Source: Methanobacteriota archaeon (lineage in GTDB: Archaea > Thermoplasmatota > Thermoplasmata > RBG-16-68-12). From it: a DNA stretch of 37,179 bases. Below, one piece after another: positions 1 to 7,402 of this stretch; position 1 is the first letter of the stretch; the number at the start of each line of letters is the position of its first letter. The translations under genes and the position numbers were made by a program. The notes beneath the pieces were generated by a model, which saw nothing but the letters and a program-made list of their open reading frames with translations, was not told the DNA's origin and ran no database searches. The stretch is from assembly GCA_020029475.1 (NCBI GenBank), contig JAIBJG010000017.1, positions 1 through 37,179 on the forward strand, written 5' to 3'.

Positions 1-1928
1 TCCCCGGTCCCCTGGAGGGTCCCGTTCTCGAACGTGAAGCGGCCCGAAACGGTCTGGTTCCCCGCGACGTACACGCCGGTGCCGTGGGAGAGCTGGATCG
101 GCGGCCCCGCGCCCGGGGACCCGGCCGCGACGGAACTCACGGTGTCCCAGCCCGACCAGCCCGAGGGCACGAGGACCGCGGCGAGTCCCGCGCCGTCCCC
201 GCCCCGGCCGCCGTTCGCGCCCGCGAGGGCGTCGCCGCCCGCGCCCGCCTGGAGGGAGGAGATGTAGTTCCCGTACGACGTCCACGTGGAGAGGAGCATC
301 ACGATCCCGCTCGCGGCCCCGCCGTTCCCGCCCCGTCGCGTGCCGAGACCCCCCGCCCCGCCCGTGACGCTCTGGATCTGGTTCCACGTCGCGGTCGTCT
401 CGTTGAACAGGCCGTCCGCGTTCCCGAACACGATGATGCCCGTGGCGTTCCCGCCGCTGCCCCCGGTCTGCTGCCCGCGTCCCCCGTTCCCCGCCCGGAG
501 GCCGGAGAACGTGTTCGAATGGAACATCGTCAGGGAGCCCCCGACCGAGTACGCGGACACCCCGAGGGCGTCGCCCCCGCCCTCGCCGGACGCGCGGCCC
601 GCCCCGGTCCCGGAGCTGTTCCCGCCCGGCCCGCCACGGACGTTCACCGCGGTGTTCCCGCTGACGTCCGCGTCCAGGTCGTTCCACATCGAGAAGCCGA
701 TCGCGTCCCCGCCCGTGCCGCCGTTCCCGTCCGCGATCCCCGCCGTCGCGCCGTTCCCGCCGACGCCCCCGGTGACCCCGTTCGCGAGGTTCGACCAGGT
801 CACGCTCGCGGCCGAGGAACCGATCACGTAGAAGCCGATCGCGGGCCCCGCGTTCCCGCCGGAACCCGCGAAGTTCGTGGCCGCGCTGCCGCCGCCGTTC
901 CCGCCTCGGCCGCCGTAGATGTTGAAGACGTCGTTGCTCCCGAGGTTGACGAACGCGCTCGCGGAGACGATGATCCCCGCGCCCGTGCCCCCGTCCCCGC
1001 CGCGACCGCCCGTGCCGCCGGGGCTGTCAATCCCGTTCCCGCCGCGGCCGCCGATCACCGTGTCGACGACGTTCCCGATCACGGTCGCGTCCGGGGCGTT
1101 CATGACGAGGATCCCGACCCCGGAGCCGCCGAGTCCGCCGTTCCCGCCGGCCCCCAGGCCGTTCACACCGGCGTTCCCGCGGGTGCCGAGGACCTGGTTG
1201 AACCAGAGGCCCGCGGTCGTCCCGGTCTGGGTCCAGATCCCGACCGCGAACGCTCCCGTCGTGTTCGTGATGACGTTGTTCGCGATGTACGGTGCGCTGA
1301 AGAACTCCGCATTGATGCCCGTGAACGTGTTGTTGATCCGGTTCCGCTCGATGTCCGGGTCGGACTGGTTCAGGTAGATCCCGAACGCGGTCGCGCGGAG
1401 GATCACGTTGTCCGTCACCGTCGCCGAGGAACGGACGAGGGCGAACCCGATGGTCGCGGTCCGCACGAGGTTGTCCGAGATGAAGGGGGAGCTGTCGATC
1501 GCAGTGACGGCCCGGTCCGGCCGCTCGAACGTCGAGAACGTGACGGACCCGTACGAGCTGCGGTTGAACTGGATCCCCATCCAGGGCCACGGGAGGACGG
1601 ACGAGTTCGACAGGAAGTTGATCTCGGTGCCCGGCCGGCCGTCCGCGAACAGGCCCCCCTCGACGAAGAGCCCCATGAACGGGTCGAACCGGACCGTGGT
1701 CTTCGGCTCGATCGTGAGGACGGCGCCCGGGGCCACGGTGACGTGGTTCGTGACGACGTAGACGGTGTCCGCGAGCCCCCACGTCGTGTCCACCGTGATC
1801 AAGCCGGAGACGTACGTCGTGGCGGAGGCCCGCGGGCTCACCGCGACGAGTCCCGCGAAGGAGACGAGGAGGATCGCGAGGACGGTCAGGGCGCTGTGCG
1901 TGCGGGGGTTCCACCGGGCGGCGGACAT
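1..1928 (-). CDS. Secreted glycine-rich right-handed beta-helix protein (3' end outside window)
   Basis: This gene is not in the ORF track because it runs off the window without a stop. Reading the minus strand from the ATG at 1928 gives an unbroken frame of 642 codons. It begins MSAARWNPRTHSALTVLAIL, a basic start followed by a hydrophobic stretch ending near ASATTY, which is a typical Sec signal peptide. Residues ~40-250 have the short V/I-x-N-N spacing of a parallel beta-helix (for example IERNRINNTFTGI and ITNTTGAFAVGI). From ~250 onward the helix turns alternate with glycine-rich inserts such as GGRGGNGGG and GGSGGNATG. It is probably an exported surface or extracellular protein, and its ligand or enzymatic activity cannot be told. 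The start is supported by AAAGGA 12 nt upstream and a TATA-like ATTAATATAC further up. No catalytic motif was recognised. Confidence 0.85.
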   Translation of the reverse strand, partial: MSAARWNPRTHSALTVLAILLVSFAGLVAVSPRASATTYVSGLITVDTTWGLADTVYVVTNHVTVAPGAVLTIEPKTTVRFDPFMGLFVEGGLFADGRPGTEINFLSNSSVLPWPWMGIQFNRSSYGSVTFSTFERPDRAVTAIDSSPFISDNLVRTATIGFALVRSSATVTDNVILRATAFGIYLNQSDPDIERNRINNTFTGINAEFFSAPYIANNVITNTTGAFAVGIWTQTGTTAGLWFNQVLGTRGNAGVNGLGAGGNGGLGGSGVGILVMNAPDATVIGNVVDTVIGGRGGNGIDSPGGTGGRGGDGGTGAGIIVSASAFVNLGSNDVFNIYGGRGGNGGGSAATNFAGSGGNAGPAIGFYVIGSSAASVTWSNLANGVTGGVGGNGATAGIADGNGGTGGDAIGFSMWNDLDADVSGNTAVNVRGGPGGNSSGTGAGRASGEGGGDALGVSAYSVGGSLTMFHSNTFSGLRAGNGGRGQQTGGSGGNATGIIVFGNADGLFNETTATWNQIQSVTGGAGGLGTRRGGNGGAASGIVMLLSTWTSYGNYISSLQAGAGGDALAGANGGRGGDGAGLAAVLVPSGWSGWDTVSSVAAGSPGAGPPIQLSHGTGVYVAGNQTVSGRFTFENGTLQGTG

Positions 1929-1986
1929 GGCAACCGACACTCCTTTCGATGGAGGGAAGTCAGTAGCGTCCTCGTTGCCCCTGAGT

Positions 1987-1996
1987 GTATATTAAT
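1987..1996 (-). promoter_or_regulatory. TATA-like box of the beta-helix gene
   Basis: The minus strand reads ATTAATATAC, the most AT-rich stretch in the local intergenic DNA. It lies ~60 nt before the ATG at 1928, leaving a leader of about 35 nt that carries AAAGGA as a likely ribosome binding site. The box is inferred from composition and spacing only. Confidence 0.5.
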
Positions 1997-2036
1997 CGAA
2001 GGGTGCCGTTATCCGGGCTGATAAGGTGCCGATGTC

Positions 2037-3302
2037 TCACGACCGCCCAAGGATTGCCGCGGCGGCCTCCCGCACGTCCTTCGCGAGGGCGTCCGGCGGC
2101 GACGCCCGGAGGTCCTTTGCGAACCGCTTCCGGCGCGTCGCGTCCCCGACGAAAACGGTCCGGGCGCCGATCGCCTTCCCCGCCGCCACGTCGCTCACCT
2201 TGTCCCCGACCATCCACGACTCCGCGGGGTCCGCGTTCAGGTCCCGTGCCCCCGCGAGGAGGAGCCCGGGGCGCGGCTTCCGGCACGGGCAGTCCGCGAG
2301 GACGTGGTGCGGACACACGTAGATCTCCTCGACCCGCGCGCCCGCGGCGGCGAGGCCCTCGATCATCTTCTCGTGGATCCTCCGGAGCTGCCGCTCCGGG
2401 ATCAGCTTCCAGCCCATCGCGTCCTGGTTCGAGACGATCGCGATCCGGTAGCCCGCGCGGGTCAGGCCCGCGATCGCCTCCGGGGCGCCCTCGAGGAGCT
2501 CGAAGTGCTCCGGGGTCCGCACGTACCCGGGCCGTCCGCGGTTGATCACGCCGTCCCGGTCCAGGAACACGGCGGGTCCCCGGGGCCAGGCCTTCCCCTT
2601 CGCGAGGAGGCCGTGGCGGGTGACCTCGAACGGCGGCGGGTCGAACTGCCGGAACAGGTCCACGAGCCCCCACCGGACGAACGGGTTCCGCGTGAGGACG
2701 AGCCCCTTGTGGACGGGGAACCACTCCGCCGCCTCGATCTCGTCCTCCTTCAGGCGGAACGTCGTGTCCTTCGTCCGGGCGCGGTACACGAAGCCCATCG
2801 TGTACGTCGGCTTCCCCGGGAACCCGCTGTGGTACACGCCCAGGAGGCCCTCGAGGGTGATGTCCGCCCCGATCTCCTCCTCGACCTCCCGCTCCACGGC
2901 GACGTCCGGCGGCTCCCCGAAGTCCAGGAACCCGCCGGGGAGGTTCCAGTATCCGCGGGAGAACCCCCGCTTCGCCTTCACCATGAGGACGTCGTGGCCC
3001 CGGACGATCGCCGCCTCCGCGACGAGGCGGGGCATCGTCATGTACACGGCCTTCTTCACGAGGCCGTCCACATCGGAGCGGGAGAACAGGTCGTCCCGGT
3101 TGAACCACTCCTCGGGATGGTACGAGAGCCTCGGCTTCGCGCGGACGACGAGGTCGTCCCCGAAGTCCATCCGTCCCGACTCGTCGACCTCGAAGGGGAC
3201 CTTCTCGGACCCGCGGGGGAACCGCCACACGCCGCGGTCCTGGACGAGGTACACCTGGCCGTCCGTCTCGACGAACAGGTGCTCCCGGCGGTTCCTCGTC
3301 AT
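2037..3302 (-). CDS. Nudix hydrolase fused to a GmhB/histidinol-phosphatase-like HAD phosphatase
   Basis: A 421-aa two-domain enzyme. Residues 1-90 form an N-terminal region I do not recognise. Residues ~90-215 are a Nudix hydrolase with a complete Nudix box at ~125-146 (GFLDFGE, then REVEEEIGA), which cleaves nucleoside diphosphates linked to another moiety. Residues ~242-420 are a HAD-superfamily IIIA phosphatase with motif I DRDGV (D248 and D250 as nucleophile and acid/base), SNQ near 291 and a late VGDKVSDV motif. The C330-x-H332 and C338-x-C340 pattern before RKPRPG matches the zinc site of GmhB-type heptose-bisphosphate and histidinol-phosphate phosphatases. The fusion suggests sequential removal of phosphate from a nucleotide-linked or sugar-phosphate compound, but the substrate is unknown. 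A TATA-like box (GCGTATATGC) lies ~32 nt before the ATG. Confidence 0.9.
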   Translation of the reverse strand: MTRNRREHLFVETDGQVYLVQDRGVWRFPRGSEKVPFEVDESGRMDFGDDLVVRAKPRLSYHPEEWFNRDDLFSRSDVDGLVKKAVYMTMPRLVAEAAIVRGHDVLMVKAKRGFSRGYWNLPGGFLDFGEPPDVAVEREVEEEIGADITLEGLLGVYHSGFPGKPTYTMGFVYRARTKDTTFRLKEDEIEAAEWFPVHKGLVLTRNPFVRWGLVDLFRQFDPPPFEVTRHGLLAKGKAWPRGPAVFLDRDGVINRGRPGYVRTPEHFELLEGAPEAIAGLTRAGYRIAIVSNQDAMGWKLIPERQLRRIHEKMIEGLAAAGARVEEIYVCPHHVLADCPCRKPRPGLLLAGARDLNADPAESWMVGDKVSDVAAGKAIGARTVFVGDATRRKRFAKDLRASPPDALAKDVREAAAAILGRS

Positions 3303-3329
3303 CGATCTCTCACGAGAACCACGGGGCCG

Positions 3330-3339
3330 GCATATACGC
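3330..3339 (-). promoter_or_regulatory. TATA-like box of the Nudix-HAD gene
   Basis: GCGTATATGC on the minus strand is centred about 32 nt upstream of the ATG at 3302. The leader would be only a few bases, and no Shine-Dalgarno sequence is evident. Confidence 0.55.
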
Positions 3340-3414
3340 TTTCGCGGATGGGGAAAGAAAAGAGGGGAGCCCGTTACCCGGTGGGGCCGGGCTCCACCGA
3401 CGGAGGGAATGCGT

Positions 3415-3945
3415 TCAGCTGGAGTTCCGGACCGGATCCACGCGGTACGGCGGGATCGGGACCGGGGTCACCTTGCCCAGGTCCCGGGTCAGCGGCGGGA
3501 TCGGGACCGGCGTCATTCCGGGCTGGACGATCCCGTTCCCCGGGAGGACCGGACCGGCGTGGCCCGGGGAGGGCGGGTACACGCCGGGTCCCGTCGCGAG
3601 GCCCGCGGCCTCCCGGACCTCCGTGCTCGGGGGGTTGATCCCCGGGCCGGGGGCGGCCGTGGGGCCCTCGATCGGGTCCGCGGTGGGCAGCATCGCGACC
3701 TCGCGGCCCGTGCCGATGAGACTGGGATTCAGGGTCGGCGGCGGGAGAGGGACGGCGACGACGCCGCCCGCGGGCGCGACCGTTCCCGTGGTGGAGACCT
3801 CCGGGAGGATCGCGACCGAGATCGCGGTCGTCTTCTCGGCTCCGATTCCGTCGCCCGGCCGCGCCGACACGGCAAGGGCGTTCAAGGACAGGAACAGGGC
3901 CCCGATCAGGAGCAGTGTTCCCATGGCGGTGGTTCCGTTGGCCAT
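3415..3945 (-). CDS. Small secreted proline-rich protein
   Basis: A 176-aa product from the ATG at 3945. This start is preferred over the ORF-track start at 3972 because AGAGGGAA lies just upstream of it and the signal peptide then begins at the N-terminus (MANGTTAMGTLLLIGALFLS). After a likely cleavage site near SARPG the mature chain is almost entirely low-complexity and rich in Pro, Gly, Val and Thr. It carries loosely repeated units such as PGPGINPPS and TGPGVYPPS, and MTPVPIPPLTRD and VTPVPIPPYRVD. No transmembrane anchor or catalytic motif is visible. It is probably an exported, extended or surface-associated protein. Its own TATA-like box and the terminator upstream of it suggest it is transcribed separately from the methyltransferase gene behind it. 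Confidence 0.65.
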   Translation of the reverse strand: MANGTTAMGTLLLIGALFLSLNALAVSARPGDGIGAEKTTAISVAILPEVSTTGTVAPAGGVVAVPLPPPTLNPSLIGTGREVAMLPTADPIEGPTAAPGPGINPPSTEVREAAGLATGPGVYPPSPGHAGPVLPGNGIVQPGMTPVPIPPLTRDLGKVTPVPIPPYRVDPVRNSS

Positions 3946-3983
3946 GTGACTTCCCTCTGTCGCCCGTCCCATCGGGAGCCCGG

Positions 3984-3994
3984 CCTAGTTAAGG
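3984..3994 (-). promoter_or_regulatory. TATA-like box of the proline-rich secreted protein
   Basis: CCTTAACTAGG on the minus strand is centred ~44 nt before the ATG at 3945. This would give a leader of about 18 nt containing the AGAGGGAA ribosome binding site. Confidence 0.5.
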
Positions 3995-4003
3995 AACGGC
4001 TCC

Positions 4004-4030
4004 AAAAATCCGCCGTGGTTCCTACGGCGG
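4004..4030 (-). terminator. Hairpin plus T-run terminator after the O-methyltransferase gene
   Basis: On the minus strand CCGCCGT and ACGGCGG form a 7-bp stem around the loop AGGAACC, followed directly by ATTTTT. It begins 14 nt past the methyltransferase stop codon and precedes the promoter of the next gene. It looks like a bacterial-style intrinsic terminator. In archaea the T-run alone is usually the main termination signal, so the contribution of the stem is uncertain. Confidence 0.6.
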
Positions 4031-4043
4031 TCAACGTCCTAGT

Positions 4044-4679
4044 TCAATCGGATGTCCTGAGCGCGATGGACACGCCGTCCCGGAGGGGGACGATGACGCT
4101 GATGAACCTCGGATCCGCCGCGAGCCTCTTGTTGTACTCGTGGATCACCTCGGTCTCCTTCGTCCGTCGCGCCTTCGCGACCCGCCCGGACCAGAGGACG
4201 TTGTCCGTGACGAGGAGGCCCCCCGGGCGGAGCTTCTGGATGCAATGCGGGAGGACTTCCACGTAATGCTGCTTGTCGATGTCGTTGAAGATGAGGTCGA
4301 ACGGCCCGTCGAGGCGGGGGAGGATGTCCAGTGCGGAGCCCACCTGAATCCGGACCCGCTTCGCGACGCCCGTCCTCTCGAAGTTCCTCCGTGCGATCGC
4401 CGCGGTCTCCGGGTTCCACTCCACCGTGACGAGCTCCCCTTCCGGCGGGAGGGCCCGTGCGAGCCACGTGCCCGAGTACCCGATCGCGGTGCCGAGCTCG
4501 AGGATCCGCTTCGAGCGGATCGACCGCGCGAGGATGTGGAGCAGGGAACCTTCCGCGGCCCCCACGATCGGCCACTCCTCCTTGCGCCCCTGATCCTCGA
4601 CGGCCCGCAGGGCGGGGTCCCCGCGGTTCGCGAGTCCGTCGATGTACGCCTCGATCTCGTCGAACACGATCCCGGGCAT
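4044..4679 (-). CDS. SAM-dependent O-methyltransferase (family 3, COMT-like)
   Basis: A 211-aa single-domain Rossmann methyltransferase. Motif I, ELGTAIGYSG at residues 61-70, binds S-adenosylmethionine. V84-x-W-N-P is the motif II region. FNDIDKQHY at ~131-139 matches the metal-binding segment of the caffeoyl-CoA and catechol O-methyltransferase family, in which Asp coordinates the divalent ion that positions the acceptor hydroxyl. The second conserved acidic/Asn site is TDNVLWSGRV. Family members methylate small catechol-like or hydroxylated substrates. Nothing nearby identifies the substrate, so only the general reaction is assigned. The upstream 65-aa coiled-coil gene ends 7 bp before this ATG, so the two are probably co-transcribed. 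Confidence 0.9.
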   Translation of the reverse strand: MPGIVFDEIEAYIDGLANRGDPALRAVEDQGRKEEWPIVGAAEGSLLHILARSIRSKRILELGTAIGYSGTWLARALPPEGELVTVEWNPETAAIARRNFERTGVAKRVRIQVGSALDILPRLDGPFDLIFNDIDKQHYVEVLPHCIQKLRPGGLLVTDNVLWSGRVAKARRTKETEVIHEYNKRLAADPRFISVIVPLRDGVSIALRTSD

Positions 4680-4686
4680 CCGCCAC

Positions 4687-4884
4687 CTACCGGGGATTCC
4701 CGGGGTCCAGACCCGTCGCCTGATCGTCCAGGGACTCCGCCCGCCGCTTCAGCCGCGCCGCCTTCTGTTCGAGCTGCGAGGCCTTCAGGCGCATGCTCGC
4801 GGCCCTCGCGCGGAACTTTGCCGCCTTCGCGCGATCCTTCAGTTCACGCTGGATATCCCGAGTCGCCTTCGGGGGTTCTTCCAT
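4687..4884 (-). CDS. Small Ala/Arg/Lys-rich coiled-coil protein
   Basis: From the ATG at 4884 (MEEPPKATRD) this encodes 65 residues. The longer ORF-track start at 4974 would run into the coding sequence of the opposite-strand methylthiotransferase gene and is disfavoured. Residues ~10-55 form one continuous amphipathic helix with heptad-like spacing and many A, R, K and E (for example RARAASMRLKASQLEQKAA), so a coiled coil is likely. There is no cysteine, signal peptide or membrane segment. It lies 7 bp upstream of the O-methyltransferase gene on the same strand. I do not recognise a family. Nucleic-acid or ribosome binding is possible from the basic charge but unproven. Confidence 0.6.
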   Translation of the reverse strand: MEEPPKATRDIQRELKDRAKAAKFRARAASMRLKASQLEQKAARLKRRAESLDDQATGLDPGNPR

Positions 4885-4942
4885 GGGCTCGTGAACGGAC
4901 CGGCTCGGAAAGGCTTTTCGCACCCGCGCCTTCCCCGGGACC

Positions 4943-6229
4943 GTGAAGGTGTACCTCGAGGCGTACGGCTGCACTCAGAACTACGGGGAGGCCCGCCTGA
5001 TGCAGCAGGCGATCGTCTCCCGCGGCCACGCGATCGCCCCGACCCCCGCGGAGGCGGACGCGAGCGTGATCGTCACCTGCACGGTGATCGAGACCACGGA
5101 GCGGAAGATGCTCCGGAGGATGCGGGCCCTCGCCGCGGAGGGGAAGCCCCTCGTCGTGGCGGGCTGCATGGCGGCCGCGCAGCGGGACCTCGTCCGCCGG
5201 GCCGTGCCGGAGGCGAAGCTCCTCCCGCCCCGGAAGTGGCCCCAGATCGTCGAGCTCCTGGGCGCGGGCACCGTCTGCGCGGAACGCGCCGCGGACACGG
5301 AGGCGGGGGAGTCCGCGTGGCGGGACGCGATCGTGCCGATCGCCCAGGGATGCGCGGGCCGCTGCACGTACTGCATCACCCGCGTCGCCCGGGGTCGCGT
5401 CCTGAGCTATGCGGTCGAGGACCTCGTCTCCCGGATCGAGGGCTACGTCGCCGCGGGGATCCGGGACATCAAGCTCACCGGGCAGGACACCGCCGCATAC
5501 GGGATGGACGCGGGGAGGACCCTCGCGGACCTCCTCGACGCCGTGGCGGGGATCCCGGGGGACTTCCGCGTCCGCGTGGGGATGATGGACCCCCTCACCG
5601 CGGCTCCCATCCTCGACGGGCTCGTGCGCGCGTACCGATCCCCGAAGGTCTACAAGTTCCTCCACCTCCCCGTGCAGAGCGGGGACGACGGAGTCCTGGC
5701 GGCGATGAGGCGGGAGTACACGGTCGCGGAGTTCGAACGGATCGTGTCCGCGTTCCGTCGGGCGATCCCGGACGTCTCCGTCTCGACGGACATCATCGTG
5801 GGGTTCCCGGGGGAGACGGAGGACGCATTCGGGCGCACGATGGACCTCGTCCGTCGCGTGCGCCCGGACAGCGTGAACGTCACCCGCTTCAGCGTTCGGC
5901 CCGGGACGCCCGCGGCGTCGATGCCGGGTCAGATCGTGGGATGGCGGGTGAAGGAGCGTTCGCGCCGGCTCACCCGGCTCCGGATGGCGATTTCCCGGGA
6001 GATCCACGAGTCCCACGTCGGGCGGGAGGTCCCCGTCCTCACGACGGAACCCGGGAAGGTGGGTACGACGCTCGCCCGCACGGACGCGTACCGCCAGGTC
6101 GTCCTCCCATCGGAGGAACCGATCGGCGAGTTCGGGATCGCACGGATCTTCGCGGGCCGGGAAGCGGACCTCATCGGAGAGTTGATTACCCGCCCGCGCT
6201 ACGTGCGGAGCGAGGGGATGGACCCGTGA
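4943..6229 (+). CDS. tRNA t6A37 methylthiotransferase (MtaB/CDKAL1-type radical SAM enzyme)
   Basis: A 428-aa protein starting at GTG 4943. It is a MiaB-family methylthiotransferase, most like the archaeal/eukaryotic branch that converts t6A37 to ms2t6A37 in ANN-decoding tRNAs. The N-terminal UPF0004 domain holds the three auxiliary-cluster cysteines, C10 (EAYGCTQNYG), C46 (VTCTV) and C75 (AGCMAA). The radical SAM core has the CxxxCxxC motif at C137-C141-C144 (CAGRCTYC). Later family motifs include LPVQSGDD and STDIIVGFPGE. Residues ~365-425 correspond to a TRAM-like RNA-binding domain. An AGGCTTTTCGC box ~27 nt upstream and no Shine-Dalgarno sequence suggest a leaderless transcript. The gene overlaps the next one by GTGA. 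Pcc1, needed for the t6A substrate, is encoded 1.4 kb downstream. Confidence 0.92.
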   Translation: MKVYLEAYGCTQNYGEARLMQQAIVSRGHAIAPTPAEADASVIVTCTVIETTERKMLRRMRALAAEGKPLVVAGCMAAAQRDLVRRAVPEAKLLPPRKWPQIVELLGAGTVCAERAADTEAGESAWRDAIVPIAQGCAGRCTYCITRVARGRVLSYAVEDLVSRIEGYVAAGIRDIKLTGQDTAAYGMDAGRTLADLLDAVAGIPGDFRVRVGMMDPLTAAPILDGLVRAYRSPKVYKFLHLPVQSGDDGVLAAMRREYTVAEFERIVSAFRRAIPDVSVSTDIIVGFPGETEDAFGRTMDLVRRVRPDSVNVTRFSVRPGTPAASMPGQIVGWRVKERSRRLTRLRMAISREIHESHVGREVPVLTTEPGKVGTTLARTDAYRQVVLPSEEPIGEFGIARIFAGREADLIGELITRPRYVRSEGMDP

Positions 6230-7281
6230 AGTGCCCGAACTGCATGGGCCCGATCGGCCCCGACGACCGCACGTGTCCGTCGTGCGGTGCCGTCCTCGTC
6301 CTCGAGAAGAAACCGAACCGGCCCGAGGAGGAGAACGGATGGGCCGTCCGGCATCTCGCGAGCATCATGGGCCGGATCGGGTGCGCGGTCATGGTCGCGC
6401 AGAACGCCCTCGTCCTCGTCGCCTCGGCGTTCTTGATCCCGCAGGCGATCTCGTTCCTCAACGGACCCTCCCGGACCGTCGACCTCACCGGGATCGCGAC
6501 CCTGCTCTTCGTCGCGAACACGATCGACCTCGTGGGCCTCGGATTGATCTCCGTGGCCCTCATCGTCCTCGGGGTGGGCTCGATCTTCCTGCGCCGCCGG
6601 GACCCGTTCACGGAGGCGGAGGTGATGGTTCCGACGTCGACCGCGATCTTCCCGATGGCGGCGGGGCTCCTCGTGTTCCTCTGGGTCCTCCTCACCGCGG
6701 TGTGGAGAATCGGGGACCCCGCCCAGGCGGGGAGCACCGCCGCGGAGATCCTCGCGAACTACGCGATCCGCGGCCCGGCGGGCGTCCCTCCCGTGTTCGG
6801 GTCGATGATGACCCTCTGGGTCGTCGCGGCGATCGTCCTCGTCGCGGGATCCGGATGCCTGCGGATGTTCGTGCACCGACTCCCCGCGAAGATCGTCTCG
6901 GGCCGTCCGACGCGGCCCTCCTCGTGGCTCTACTTCGCGGTCGTGAATCTGATCGTCACGATCGGCATCGCGGCCTTCCCCCTCGGCATCGTGGCGTACG
7001 ACACGAGCGGCGGCCCGGCGCAGATCGCGTTCCTCACGTTCCTCGCGACGAAGCTCACGTTCGTCCCGCTCCTCGGCGCGTTCGCGTACTGGTCCCTCCT
7101 AACCCGGTTCGATGTGTTCGGGAAGCTCTCCCTCCTCGTCCCCGTCCTCAAGGCGATTCCCCGGCGGGCGTCGACCGCACCGGAGGGCGCCGCGACGATG
7201 CGCGGGGACCCCGGGATGCCGACCGCGTGGGCCCCGCCGCCGTCCGACGACGACATGGTCGGAATCGACCGGGTGAAGTGA
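6226..7281 (+). CDS. Zinc-ribbon multi-pass membrane protein
   Basis: A 351-aa protein starting at the GTG inside the GTGA overlap with the methylthiotransferase stop, so translational coupling is likely. The ORF track shows it only as the tail of a much longer ORF. The first ~22 residues form a zinc ribbon with two CxxC knuckles (CPNC and CPSC, 14 residues apart). After a charged linker come about six hydrophobic segments, at roughly residues 50-75, 85-120, 140-165, 190-215, 235-260 and 270-295. The C-terminus is a hydrophilic, Pro-rich tail. I recognise no specific family. Archaea have many zinc-ribbon membrane proteins of unknown role. Its coupling to a tRNA-modifying enzyme is probably incidental. 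Confidence 0.8.
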   Translation: MKCPNCMGPIGPDDRTCPSCGAVLVLEKKPNRPEEENGWAVRHLASIMGRIGCAVMVAQNALVLVASAFLIPQAISFLNGPSRTVDLTGIATLLFVANTIDLVGLGLISVALIVLGVGSIFLRRRDPFTEAEVMVPTSTAIFPMAAGLLVFLWVLLTAVWRIGDPAQAGSTAAEILANYAIRGPAGVPPVFGSMMTLWVVAAIVLVAGSGCLRMFVHRLPAKIVSGRPTRPSSWLYFAVVNLIVTIGIAAFPLGIVAYDTSGGPAQIAFLTFLATKLTFVPLLGAFAYWSLLTRFDVFGKLSLLVPVLKAIPRRASTAPEGAATMRGDPGMPTAWAPPPSDDDMVGIDRVK

Positions 7282-7297
7282 AACGCCCGCCTCGAAT

Positions 7298-7307
7298 CCT
7301 TTAAGCG
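7298..7307 (+). promoter_or_regulatory. TATA-like box of tRNA-Gln
   Basis: CCTTTAAGCG is centred ~28 nt upstream of the first base of tRNA-Gln, the usual archaeal spacing for transcription starting at or near the mature 5' end. Confidence 0.6.
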
Positions 7308-7329
7308 TCCCTTACCCTTCGGCGGCCCC

Positions 7330-7402
7330 AGCCCCGTGGGGTAGCGGTCAAGCCTGCGAGCCTTTGGAGCTTGCGACGCCAGTTCGAATCTGGCCGGGGC
7401 TA
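7330..7402 (+). tRNA. tRNA-Gln (anticodon UUG)
   Basis: 73 nt fold into a cloverleaf. The acceptor AGCCCCG pairs with CGGGGCT and is followed by discriminator A. The D-arm holds GGGTAGCGGTCAAGCC. The anticodon stem CGAGC/GCTTG closes the loop CTTTGGA, which places TTG at positions 34-36 (7364-7366). The T-arm is CCAG-TTCGAAT-CTGG. The A1-U72 start resembles other archaeal tRNA-Gln sequences. CCA is not encoded. The last three bases overlap the stop codon of the opposite-strand 70-aa gene. The Gln identity implies charging through Glu-tRNA-Gln amidation in archaea, although those enzymes are not in the window. Confidence 0.93.

Noticed and set aside
84-2021. 645-aa plus-strand ORF over the beta-helix gene
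   Set aside because: The minus-strand frame has a signal peptide, beta-helix pattern, promoter and ribosome binding site; the plus frame is R/P/G-rich noise.
7330-7402. Reading the first tRNA as tRNA-Pro (TGG)
   Set aside because: With the 5-bp anticodon stem CGAGC/GCTTG the loop is CTTTGGA, which puts TTG at positions 34-36; the acceptor also matches archaeal tRNA-Gln.
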